Shown here in pieces: positions 10,071 to 16,797 of a stretch of 17,175 nucleotides of DNA. Source of the stretch: Chthoniobacterales bacterium (GTDB lineage: Bacteria > Verrucomicrobiota > Verrucomicrobiia > Chthoniobacterales > UBA10450); contig JACCZO010000453.1 of NCBI GenBank assembly GCA_013695925.1, forward strand, positions 1 to 17,175, read 5' to 3'. Position numbers and translations under genes: made by a program. Each line of letters starts with the position of its first letter. The stretch's first letter is position 1. Below the pieces are notes generated by a model. That model saw nothing but the letters and a program-made list of their open reading frames with translations, made no database searches and was not told the origin of the DNA.

Positions 10071-10607
10071 ATGGAAACTGAAGTAAAGCCCGCGATTGAC
10101 CTGAGGAACTGGATCGAAGAACACAAAGACAAGTTCAAACCGCCCGTCAGCAACCAATATCTCTACGACGGGCGCGACTTCTTCGTCATGGTGATCAAGG
10201 GCCCGAACGCGCGGAACGATTTTCACCTCGTCGACTCGGAGGAATACTTTTACCAGCTCAAGGGCGACATCAAGGTGCGCATCCGCGAGGGCGAGAAGAT
10301 CGTTGATCACCTCGTCCGGGAAGGAGAAACGTTTTTCATTCCGCCTAACGTTCCGCATGCCCCGGTCCGTCCGCCCGACACGATCGGCGTCGTGGTCGAG
10401 CGCCGCCGGCCGGCCGGTGAGCGCGAGCACGTCATCTTCTACTGCGATAACTGTGGCGCGCTGGTCGAGGACATCGACTTTGATTGCGCCGACATCGTCA
10501 ATGCATTCAGCCAGGCGATGCTCGATTTTTGGAACGACGACGCGCGACGCACCTGCCAGAAGTGCGGCACGAAGGTGCCGCAGCCGGCGCCGGTGAAACC
10601 GTTTTAA
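10071..10607 (+). CDS. haaO: 3-hydroxyanthranilate 3,4-dioxygenase
   Basis: A 178-residue cupin dioxygenase that opens the ring of 3-hydroxyanthranilate, giving the precursor of quinolinate and NAD. The Fe(II)/substrate residues of the family are in place: R48, D50, H52 and E58 in NARNDFHLVDSEEYFYQLKG, H96 and R100 in PPNVPHAPVR, and E110. The C-terminal rubredoxin-like metal site of bacterial members is also present: CDNCG (C125, C128) and CQKCG (C162, C165). The length fits the bacterial enzyme (~175). Its substrate is what KynU makes from 3-hydroxykynurenine, which ties it to kynU at the far end of the trp operon. It is convergent with trpA across a 64-base spacer with a strong hairpin. 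One repeated heptamer is read as P-N-V (10344-10350). Confidence 0.95.
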   Translation: METEVKPAIDLRNWIEEHKDKFKPPVSNQYLYDGRDFFVMVIKGPNARNDFHLVDSEEYFYQLKGDIKVRIREGEKIVDHLVREGETFFIPPNVPHAPVRPPDTIGVVVERRRPAGEREHVIFYCDNCGALVEDIDFDCADIVNAFSQAMLDFWNDDARRTCQKCGTKVPQPAPVKPF

Positions 10608-10611
10608 GGGA

Positions 10612-10663
10612 GCGCAAGTTTCCAGCTTGCAGGCCGATGAATGCGAAAGCTGGAAGCTTGCGC
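10612..10663. terminator. Long hairpin between convergent haaO and trpA (bidirectional terminator or REP-like)
   Basis: GCGCAAGTTTCCAGCTT (10612-10628) and AAGCTGGAAGCTTGCGC (10647-10663) form a 17-bp stem with one non-Watson-Crick position (a G·T wobble on one strand) and an 18-base loop. It fills most of the 64-base spacer between two convergent stop codons, the typical place for a shared transcription end. There is no flanking T-run of any length, so Rho-independent action is uncertain. Confidence 0.6.
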
Positions 10664-10671
10664 CACCGTTC

Positions 10672-11466
10672 TCAGACAAACTGCCGCGCACATTCGATCG
10701 CGGCGCGCACCACCTCCGCGCGATTCGTCGCCTTTCCGCTCGCCGCTTCAATCTCGGCCACGAGCCGCGAACCAACCACCGCGGCGTCGGCATAACGACA
10801 GACGCGACGTGCCTGGGCCCGGTTCGTGATTCCAAATCCGACCGCCACCGGGAGATTCGTTAGGGCGTGAATCCGCGCGACCAGGCTCTCCGATTCATCC
10901 CGGAGTTCGCGTGCCGTCCCGGTCACACCCGTGCGCGCGACCGCGTAGATGAACCCGCTGGCCAGGCGCGCGATTTGTTTCAAGCGCAGATTCGTCGTGG
11001 TCGGAGTCACGAGAAAAATCAGATCGATTTTTTTGCGGCGCAGTTGTTCCTGCAACGGCGCGGCTGCTTCTGCTGGGAGATCGACTACCAGCACGCCGGC
11101 CACTTCACACTCCGCCGCGGCCCGCGCGAACTTCGCCATCCCGAACTGAAAAATTGGATTGTAGTAACTGAAGAGAACGATCTGAGCGAGTTCGTTAGGG
11201 GCGAAACTTTTGAGCAAATTGAGGATGCCCGCGAGCGACGTTCCTTTGGCGAGAGAACGTTGGGCCGCGCGCTGGATGACCGGGCCATCGGCCGTCGGGT
11301 CGCTGAACGGCACCCCGACTTCGATCGCCACCGGCTCCAGTTTACTCAGCCCCAACAACAACCTGCCCGTCGTCGCCAGATCCGGATCACCCGCGACGAT
11401 GAACGGAATGAATCCGGCCCGCTTCTCCGATGCCTTCCGCTCGAAACTCTCCTTGAGGGAATTCAT
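10672..11466 (-). CDS. trpA: Tryptophan synthase alpha subunit
   Basis: A 264-residue TIM-barrel subunit that cleaves indole-3-glycerol phosphate to indole for the beta subunit. The catalytic pair E49 (AIEVGVPFSDP) and D60 (TADGP) falls at the same numbers as in E. coli TrpA. FIPFIVAGDPD (19-29), FSYYNPI, and the phosphate-binding GFGI and GSR segments near the C-terminus are also present. It is the last gene of the kynU-trpDCFBA operon, and its ATG overlaps the trpB stop as ATGA. Two repeated octamers are read as A-L-T-N-L and A-P-N-E-L. It is complete, with no sign of decay. Confidence 0.97.
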   Translation of the reverse strand: MNSLKESFERKASEKRAGFIPFIVAGDPDLATTGRLLLGLSKLEPVAIEVGVPFSDPTADGPVIQRAAQRSLAKGTSLAGILNLLKSFAPNELAQIVLFSYYNPIFQFGMAKFARAAAECEVAGVLVVDLPAEAAAPLQEQLRRKKIDLIFLVTPTTTNLRLKQIARLASGFIYAVARTGVTGTARELRDESESLVARIHALTNLPVAVGFGITNRAQARRVCRYADAAVVGSRLVAEIEAASGKATNRAEVVRAAIECARQFV

Positions 11467-12680
11467 CGTTTCTTCGTTTTCCCGACGAGCGGCTGCACAC
11501 TGGCCAGGTCTTTGTCGCCGCGCCCGGAGAGATTGACCACGATCGTTTTGCTCTTTGGCAACGTGCGCGCCAGCCGGACCGCATACGCGACCGCATGCGC
11601 AGATTCGAGCGCAGGAATGATCCCCTCCATTTTCGCGAGCATCTCAAAACCCTTGAGCGCCTCGGCATCGCCGACTGAGACATATTCGACCCGTTCGCTG
11701 TCGCGCAGAAAGGCGTGCTCCGGCCCGATCGCCGGATAATCGAGACCGGCCGAAATGGAATGCGTGTTGGAGATTTGCCCTGCGTCATCCTGCAGGACGT
11801 AGCTCAACGTCCCGTGCAGCACGCCCGGTTTCCCGCCGCCGCCGCGCAAGAAGCGCGCGGCGTGTTCGCCGATTCGCTTCCCCTTTCCCGCCGCCTCCAC
11901 GCCGATCAGCCGCACCTGCGTGTCGCCGAGGAAAGGATGGAACATCCCGATCGCATTCGAGCCGCCGCCGATGCAGGCGACCAGGACGTCCGGCAATTTC
12001 TTTTCGCGGGCTTGAAACTGGCGGCGCGTTTCCTGGCCGATCACCTTCTGGAATTCCCTCACCATCAGCGGATACGGATGCGGCCCGAGCGCGCTCCCGA
12101 GCAGATAATACGTCTCACGCGCGTCTGCCACCCAATCGCGCAGCGCTTCGTTGATCGCGTCCTTCAGGGTGCGCGAGCCGCTCTCAACCACCCGCACGTC
12201 CGCCCCGAGCAGACGCATCCGCAAGACGTTAGGCTCCTGCCGGCGCACGTCCTCCGCCCCCATGTAAACGACACAATCGAGCCCGAGCAGTGCGCAAACC
12301 GTAGCGGTCGCGACCCCGTGCTGGCCCGCGCCCGTCTCGGCGATGATCCGCCGTTTGCCCATCCGCGCCGCCAGAAGTCCCTGCCCGAGCGCGTTGTTGA
12401 TCTTGTGCGCGCCCGTGTGAAGCAAATCTTCCCGCTTCAAAAAAAGCCGCGCGCCACCGGCGTGTTCGGTCAACCGAGCGGCGAAGCCTAACGGTGTCGG
12501 CCGGCCGGAGTAATCGCGTTGCAGTTCCGTCAACCGGCGCTGGAAAGTGCGGTCGCGGCTCGCCGCGTGAAATTCCCGGGTTAATTCTTCGAGCGGCGCG
12601 ATCAGTGTCTCGGCCACGAAGCGACCGCCGTAGTCGCCCCAAAAACCCTGTTCGTTAGGCTCGGACCACAGTTTTTTCAT
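11463..12680 (-). CDS. trpB: Tryptophan synthase beta subunit
   Basis: A 405-residue PLP enzyme joining indole to serine. The PLP lysine is K93 in HTGAHKINNALGQ, the catalytic Glu is E115 in AETGAGQHG, and the phosphate loop is GGGSNAIG. The N-terminal GFWGDYGGRFVAETL identifies the TrpB1 class that pairs with TrpA, consistent with the adjacent trpA. It starts inside the end of trpF (26-base overlap). In that overlap a single octamer (12652-12659) encodes P-N-E of TrpB and the stop codon of trpF at once. Two further heptamers are read as P-N-V and P-L-G. Confidence 0.98.
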   Translation of the reverse strand: MKKLWSEPNEQGFWGDYGGRFVAETLIAPLEELTREFHAASRDRTFQRRLTELQRDYSGRPTPLGFAARLTEHAGGARLFLKREDLLHTGAHKINNALGQGLLAARMGKRRIIAETGAGQHGVATATVCALLGLDCVVYMGAEDVRRQEPNVLRMRLLGADVRVVESGSRTLKDAINEALRDWVADARETYYLLGSALGPHPYPLMVREFQKVIGQETRRQFQAREKKLPDVLVACIGGGSNAIGMFHPFLGDTQVRLIGVEAAGKGKRIGEHAARFLRGGGGKPGVLHGTLSYVLQDDAGQISNTHSISAGLDYPAIGPEHAFLRDSERVEYVSVGDAEALKGFEMLAKMEGIIPALESAHAVAYAVRLARTLPKSKTIVVNLSGRGDKDLASVQPLVGKTKKR

Positions 12681-13320
12681 CGTTCAATTCTTTCACCGCC
12701 TGGAGGAAGGCGCGCACTTTCCCTTCATCCTTCTTGCCGGGCGTGGACTCCACTCCGCTGCAGACATCGACCGCAAACGGCCGCACTTCCCGGATCGCCT
12801 CCGCCACGTTCGCGCTCGTTAGGCCGCCAGCCAGGATGAGCCGGTTGACCGCCGGTCGAAGGGCCGCCGCCAGCGCCCACGGAAACGTCTCGCCTGTGCC
12901 CCCGGGACCTCGCGCGCTCCAAGTGTCGAGCAAGATCGCGCCGCATTGGTAGGCCGCAACATCGGGCCGAGTCGCAGCGACACGCAATGCCTTGATCACC
13001 AACGGCGCTTTGACGGCCCGCACGTATTCTGTTGTTTCATGGCCGTGCAATTGCACGGCATCGAGCGCCAGTTTCGCCGCCAGCGCTTCCACCACGGCCG
13101 CCTCCTGGTCGAGAAAAACCCCGACGAACTTCGTCTGCGGCGTTTGCGCGCGGACCGCGTCCACAATCTCCTGCGCCGTCCCGGGCTCGATGCATCGCAA
13201 ACTGCGCGGAGAGAAATTGAGGCCGAGCATGTCAGCGCCGGCCGCCGCGCAGGTGATTGCATCGCGGAGGTTGGTCACGCCGCAGATTTTCACCGCGACT
13301 TCGTTCTCGAACTCAAGCAT
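12655..13320 (-). CDS. trpF: Phosphoribosylanthranilate isomerase
   Basis: A 221-residue TIM barrel performing the Amadori rearrangement of phosphoribosylanthranilate. Signatures: catalytic Cys in KICGVTN (C13), GLNFSPRS, VQLHGHE, the phosphate-binding GGTGETF and LAGGLTSANV, and the catalytic Asp in VDVCSGVES with PGKKD following. The ATG overlaps the trpC stop by 8 bases and the 3' end overlaps trpB by 26, so translation is probably coupled. The stop codon TAA lies inside a repeated octamer; another copy is read as G-L-T-S using the rare codon CTA. Confidence 0.97.
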   Translation of the reverse strand: MLEFENEVAVKICGVTNLRDAITCAAAGADMLGLNFSPRSLRCIEPGTAQEIVDAVRAQTPQTKFVGVFLDQEAAVVEALAAKLALDAVQLHGHETTEYVRAVKAPLVIKALRVAATRPDVAAYQCGAILLDTWSARGPGGTGETFPWALAAALRPAVNRLILAGGLTSANVAEAIREVRPFAVDVCSGVESTPGKKDEGKVRAFLQAVKELNDEKTVVRA

Positions 13321-14107
13321 GACGCAGGGACTCGAGCAGCGCGACCGGGTCGTCGGCGCGCATGAGCGATTCGCCGATGAGTAGTCCGTGATAACCGCAG
13401 CGCTCGACTCGTTCCACGTCGGCGCGGGTCGAGATGCCGCTTTCGCTCACCAACGTCGCGTCCGGCGGAGCGATCGCCGCCAGTTCGACAGAGGTTTCAA
13501 GCGAAGTCTCGAAGGTGCGCAGATTGCGATTATTAACGCCGATCAATCTTGCCCCGCTCTCCCCTGCACGCTTCATTTCCGCCGCGTTGTGCACCTCGAC
13601 CAGCGCGTCGAGGCCGAGGTCTTCGGCGAGAATTCGAAAACTGGAAAGTTCCTCGTCGGTGAGTGCGGCGACGATCAACAGAATGGCATCTGCGCCGGCG
13701 GCCGCGGCTTCCACGATCTGGATTTCATCAACCATGAAATCCTTCCGCAAAATGGGCAGACGCGTGATGGCACGAGCGACGCGCAAGTCGTCGAGCGAGC
13801 CTTTGAAAAACTGCGGTTCGGTCAGGACGGAGATCGCCGCCGCGCCTCCCGCCTCGTAGAGATCAATCATCTGTGCCGGGTCGGCTTTGGCCCGAATCTC
13901 GCCTAACGAGGGCGAGGCGCGCTTGAATTCAGCAATGATGGCGATGTCGTCGCCACCCCGCAGCGCGTCGCGCAGGCGTTGGGTGGCCTGCCCCGACCGG
14001 AGCAGCGCGGCCCGGTCACGCAGGTCCGCCTCATCGCGGTCCGCGCGATCGGACTCTACCTGAGCACGACGGGCCGCGACGATTTTACCGAGAAAGTTAG
14101 TTTCCAT
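13313..14107 (-). CDS. trpC: Indole-3-glycerol phosphate synthase
   Basis: A 264-residue TIM barrel closing the indole ring from CdRP. Conserved active-site blocks are present: IAEFKRASPSLG (E60, K62, S65-P66-S67), SVLTEPQFFKGSLDDL, LRKDFM (K122), LVEVH, IGVNNRNL, SESGI and GESLMR. The monofunctional length and separate trpF contrast with the fused TrpCF of enterics. Its ATG overlaps the end of trpD by 11 bases. The repeated octamer (13902-13909) encodes the S-L-G of the SPSxG loop with a rare TTA leucine at the position that varies between homologs. Confidence 0.97.
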   Translation of the reverse strand: METNFLGKIVAARRAQVESDRADRDEADLRDRAALLRSGQATQRLRDALRGGDDIAIIAEFKRASPSLGEIRAKADPAQMIDLYEAGGAAAISVLTEPQFFKGSLDDLRVARAITRLPILRKDFMVDEIQIVEAAAAGADAILLIVAALTDEELSSFRILAEDLGLDALVEVHNAAEMKRAGESGARLIGVNNRNLRTFETSLETSVELAAIAPPDATLVSESGISTRADVERVERCGYHGLLIGESLMRADDPVALLESLRHA

Positions 14108-15227
14108 GGCTGCTTAATTGCGCGCAAAGCGCTTCCAATTTTCTTAGCGCGGCGCCGCTGCGAATGCTTTCCATCGCCCGTTCGGTGGCCGCCCGGAGAT
14201 CGCGCTCCAGTCCGCCCACGAAAATCGCTGCGGCGGCATTGGCGCAGAGCAGGTCGCGCGCGGTCTCGGCCCGCTCGCCGGATTCGTTTTCCAGAACAGA
14301 CCGAATTAGCTGCGCGTTCGTCCGTGCATTGCCCCCTCGCAGTTGCTCGAGTCCGCTGGAAGTCGGGAGACCGAAATCAGACGGCCTCAGGGTAAAAACA
14401 CGAACACTTCCGGCGCGCGTTTCCGCGATCGTGGTCGGTCCGCTCGTCGTCACTTCGTCGAGACCGTCACTGCCATGCACGACCCAGGCGTGCTCTGTGC
14501 CGAGCGCGAGGAGAGTGTGCGCGAGCGGTTCGAGCAACGTCTCGTGCCAGACCCCGATGACCTGGCGTGGCGCACCCGCGGGGTTCGTTAGGGGACCGAG
14601 CAGGTTAAAAGTGGTGTGCACCCCGAGCTGGCGGCGGATGTTGGCCACCCGCGCGGTCGCCTGGTGATAAAGCGGCGCGAAAAGAAAACAAATGCCGAGC
14701 TCGTTGAGCGAGCGCTCCGAAACAGCGGCGTCCGCCTCCACGTTCACGCCCAGCTCGGTCAGGACATCCGCACTGCCCGATAGGCTGGTCGCGGCCCGGC
14801 TGCCATGTTTCGCCACCGGCAAACCCGCGCCCGCGCAGACAAAAGCCGCCGCGGTCGAGACGTTGAAGGTTTTCGCGTAACTGGATCCGGTTCCTGCAGT
14901 ATCGATGAACCGTTCATGCCGGCACTTGATCCGGAGCGCGCGCGCGCGCATCGCCTCCGCCATCCCGGTCAGCTCTTCGACCGTCTCGCCCTTGACCGCG
15001 AGCGCGACGAGCGCCGCACCGATCTGCGCGTCGGTCGCACGCTCATCCATCGCGGCCCCGAAGAGGAGCGCAGCGTCCTCACGCGAGAGATCCTGCCCGC
15101 GCATTAGCCTAACGAGCAAAGCGCGGACAGGCGATTCCGCGCCAGCGTCGTCGCGCCGCGTCGGGGTAGGGAGGAGCCAGGCCGGTCGGCGCCGGTTTGC
15201 GTCCGCTGGAGAAATCCTCTCTTCCAT
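14097..15227 (-). CDS. trpD: Anthranilate phosphoribosyltransferase
   Basis: A 376-residue enzyme attaching phosphoribose from PRPP to anthranilate. Supporting blocks: KGETVEELTGMAEAM, FNVSTAAAFVCAGAGLPVAKHG, FLFAPLYH, GPLTNPAGAPRQVIGV and VHGSDGLDE. There are two deviations: the GTGGD PRPP loop reads GTGSS (112-116), and KHGNR reads KHGSR (140-144). There is also a ~33-residue N-terminal extension. The start is ATG 15227, whose A is shared with the kynU stop (TGATG); GTG 15230 is equally possible and adds one residue. Direct coupling to kynU, whose product is anthranilate, fits the function. Two octamers are read as L-T-N in the conserved LTNPAG and as V-R with a rare AGG. No trpE or trpG is seen. 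Confidence 0.95.
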   Translation of the reverse strand: MEERISPADANRRRPAWLLPTPTRRDDAGAESPVRALLVRLMRGQDLSREDAALLFGAAMDERATDAQIGAALVALAVKGETVEELTGMAEAMRARALRIKCRHERFIDTAGTGSSYAKTFNVSTAAAFVCAGAGLPVAKHGSRAATSLSGSADVLTELGVNVEADAAVSERSLNELGICFLFAPLYHQATARVANIRRQLGVHTTFNLLGPLTNPAGAPRQVIGVWHETLLEPLAHTLLALGTEHAWVVHGSDGLDEVTTSGPTTIAETRAGSVRVFTLRPSDFGLPTSSGLEQLRGGNARTNAQLIRSVLENESGERAETARDLLCANAAAAIFVGGLERDLRAATERAMESIRSGAALRKLEALCAQLSSHGN

Positions 15228-16522
15228 CACGTGACTACCGACCGGGTGGCGGCAAACTCATCCTGCGCACGGGTGGCGGTGATTTCCTTCAAGATCTGGA
15301 TCGCTTCCCAGAGTTCGGAAAAGGTGTTGTAAAGCGGCGAGGGCGCGAAACGGATGACGTCCGGCTTCCGGAAATCGGGCACCACGCCGCGCGTGCGCAA
15401 GGCCATCGAGATGGATTGCGCCTCGGGATGGCGGAGTGAAACATGTCCGCCGCGGCGCGCCGCCTCGCGCGGCGTCCCGATGCGAAATCCAAGGTCGGCC
15501 AGTTCGGCATCCGCCGTTTCAATAATGAACTCAGTCATCGCGATCGATTTTGCGCGGATGCCATCGATTCCCGCTTCTTCGACCGAAAGCAGCGCGCCAT
15601 CGATCGGCGCCATGCTTAAGACGGCGGGCGTGCCGATTTGCAAAGCCGACGCACCCATCCCGGGAAAAAACTCGTCCGACATTTCGAACATGCTTTCCTT
15701 GTGCACGCTCCACCAGCCGGCGAGACCGGCATCGACCACGCCGGTTTCGTTGAAGTGGCGGCGATTGAGATAAAGCCCCGCGACCGAACCGGGGCCGGCG
15801 TTGAGCCATTTGTAATGGCCCCAGCCCGCAAAATCCGCCCCCCAGTCGTCGAGCGCGTGCGGCAGGATGCCGACGGAATGCGAAAGATCGAGGCCGACGA
15901 TGACATCGTTCTCGCGCGCGGCGCGACAGATTCTTTCCAGGTCGAGCAGTTGCCCAGTGGTATAGACAACCGACGGGAAGAGCGCCATCTGCAGCTCGGG
16001 GTTCTTGAGTGCCTCGATGATTTTGTCTTCATTGAGAAAACGCGAATCGCCGGCCGGGACGATGACAATGTGTTGGTCCGGATCGAGCCCGCGCAGCCGC
16101 AGGTGGCTGCGCAACGCATAACGATCAGTCGGGAAACTATGGGCATCGATCAGCACCTTGGTCCGTTTCGCCCGCGGCCGATAAAGGGTGGCGAGAAGCT
16201 GGTGCAGGTTGATCGTCATGGAGTTGGCGATGGCGACTTCGTCCCCGGCCGCGCCGATCAATTTCGCGACGCGCTCGGCCAGCGCCTCCGCCATCGTGAA
16301 CCAGGGCGCATCGCCATCGAGCCAGCCGCCGATGCCGCCGGTCTTCCAGTTCTGCAGCACGTTGAGGAGCGTCCGCTCCGCATCGCGGGAGAGAAGGCCG
16401 AGCGAATTGCCGTCGAGATAGATCTGGCCCGCCGGAACGTAAAACCGGTGGCGATATTGGCCTAACGAGTCGGATTCGTCCAGCTCCTGGGCGCGGACAA
16501 ATGATGCTGATGATGAGTGCAT
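15227..16522 (-). CDS. kynU: Kynureninase
   Basis: A 431-residue fold-type I PLP enzyme cleaving kynurenine to anthranilate plus alanine, or 3-hydroxykynurenine to 3-hydroxyanthranilate. Family signatures: FYVPAGQIYLDGNSLGLLS near the N-terminus, the PLP lysine K238 in GHYKWLNAGPGS, DLSHSVGILPHALDDWGADFAGW before it, and IGTPAVLSM and IRFAPSPLYNTFSEL toward the C-terminus. The length is typical. It is the first gene of the run and overlaps trpD, so its anthranilate can flow straight into tryptophan synthesis (inference). No Shine-Dalgarno sequence is visible; a T8 run and a hairpin lie just upstream. The repeated octamer at 16461-16468 is read as S-L-G. Confidence 0.96.
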   Translation of the reverse strand: MHSSSASFVRAQELDESDSLGQYRHRFYVPAGQIYLDGNSLGLLSRDAERTLLNVLQNWKTGGIGGWLDGDAPWFTMAEALAERVAKLIGAAGDEVAIANSMTINLHQLLATLYRPRAKRTKVLIDAHSFPTDRYALRSHLRLRGLDPDQHIVIVPAGDSRFLNEDKIIEALKNPELQMALFPSVVYTTGQLLDLERICRAARENDVIVGLDLSHSVGILPHALDDWGADFAGWGHYKWLNAGPGSVAGLYLNRRHFNETGVVDAGLAGWWSVHKESMFEMSDEFFPGMGASALQIGTPAVLSMAPIDGALLSVEEAGIDGIRAKSIAMTEFIIETADAELADLGFRIGTPREAARRGGHVSLRHPEAQSISMALRTRGVVPDFRKPDVIRFAPSPLYNTFSELWEAIQILKEITATRAQDEFAATRSVVT

Positions 16523-16528
16523 GAATGT

Positions 16529-16576
16529 AAAAAAAATGTGGTGGTCGCCGGAAAATGGGTAGAGCGCGTGGCGACC
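16529..16576 (-). terminator. Possible attenuator/terminator hairpin directly before kynU
   Basis: On the minus strand, GGTCGCC (16576-16570) and GGCGACC (16549-16543) form a perfect 7-bp GC-rich stem with a 20-base loop. A 6-base gap and eight consecutive T (16536-16529) follow, and the kynU ATG begins 6 bases later. The geometry resembles a Rho-independent terminator, but the loop is long and the stem short. In the leader of a trp operon this suggests attenuation; equally it might end transcription from the right. Confidence 0.35.
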
Positions 16577-16621
16577 CGCGCTGGCTGAGAGAGTAGTCCG
16601 CTCCCGTGGAGGTCACGGATG

Positions 16622-16640
16622 CGTCACTGCTGCGGTGACG
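16622..16640. promoter_or_regulatory. Near-palindromic dyad in the kynU-trp leader
   Basis: CGTCACTGCTGCGGTGACG is a near-perfect 19-bp dyad with six perfect outer base pairs. It sits ~100 bp before kynU in the only spacer that can hold the operon's control region. It could be a repressor operator or an RNA hairpin in the leader. It does not resemble the E. coli TrpR operator. Confidence 0.35.
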
Positions 16641-16727
16641 TTAGCGACGCCAATAACTGCGCGTGGACCGCGGAGACAGCGGGTGCGCCGAGAGAGGCGT
16701 GTCGGTGTCGTGAAAGGTGCAGTCCAT
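16641..16727 (-). CDS. Possible 28-codon leader ORF upstream of kynU
   Basis: An ATG at 16727 opens a 28-codon minus-strand frame ending ...S-Y-W-R-R-stop, whose TAA directly abuts the 19-bp dyad. Trp operon leader peptides usually carry tandem Trp codons near their end; this one has a single TGG four codons from the stop, preceded by Tyr. It has no convincing Shine-Dalgarno sequence. It is included as the only candidate leader peptide in the 275-bp spacer 16523-16797; it may be chance. Confidence 0.15.
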   Translation of the reverse strand: MDCTFHDTDTPLSAHPLSPRSTRSYWRR

Positions 16728-16797
16728 AATTATCAGCGGCGCCAATCTGCCGAGGAACAGTCGCCTGTCCAGAGCAGACTTGCGCGGGCGGAACGCG

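Noticed and set aside
16729..16734. GATAAT (minus strand) as a -10 box for the kynU-trp operon
   Set aside because: It matches the -10 consensus at five of six positions, but there is no -35 match at normal spacing. Its implied start near 16722 would fall inside the candidate leader ORF, so it was not annotated.
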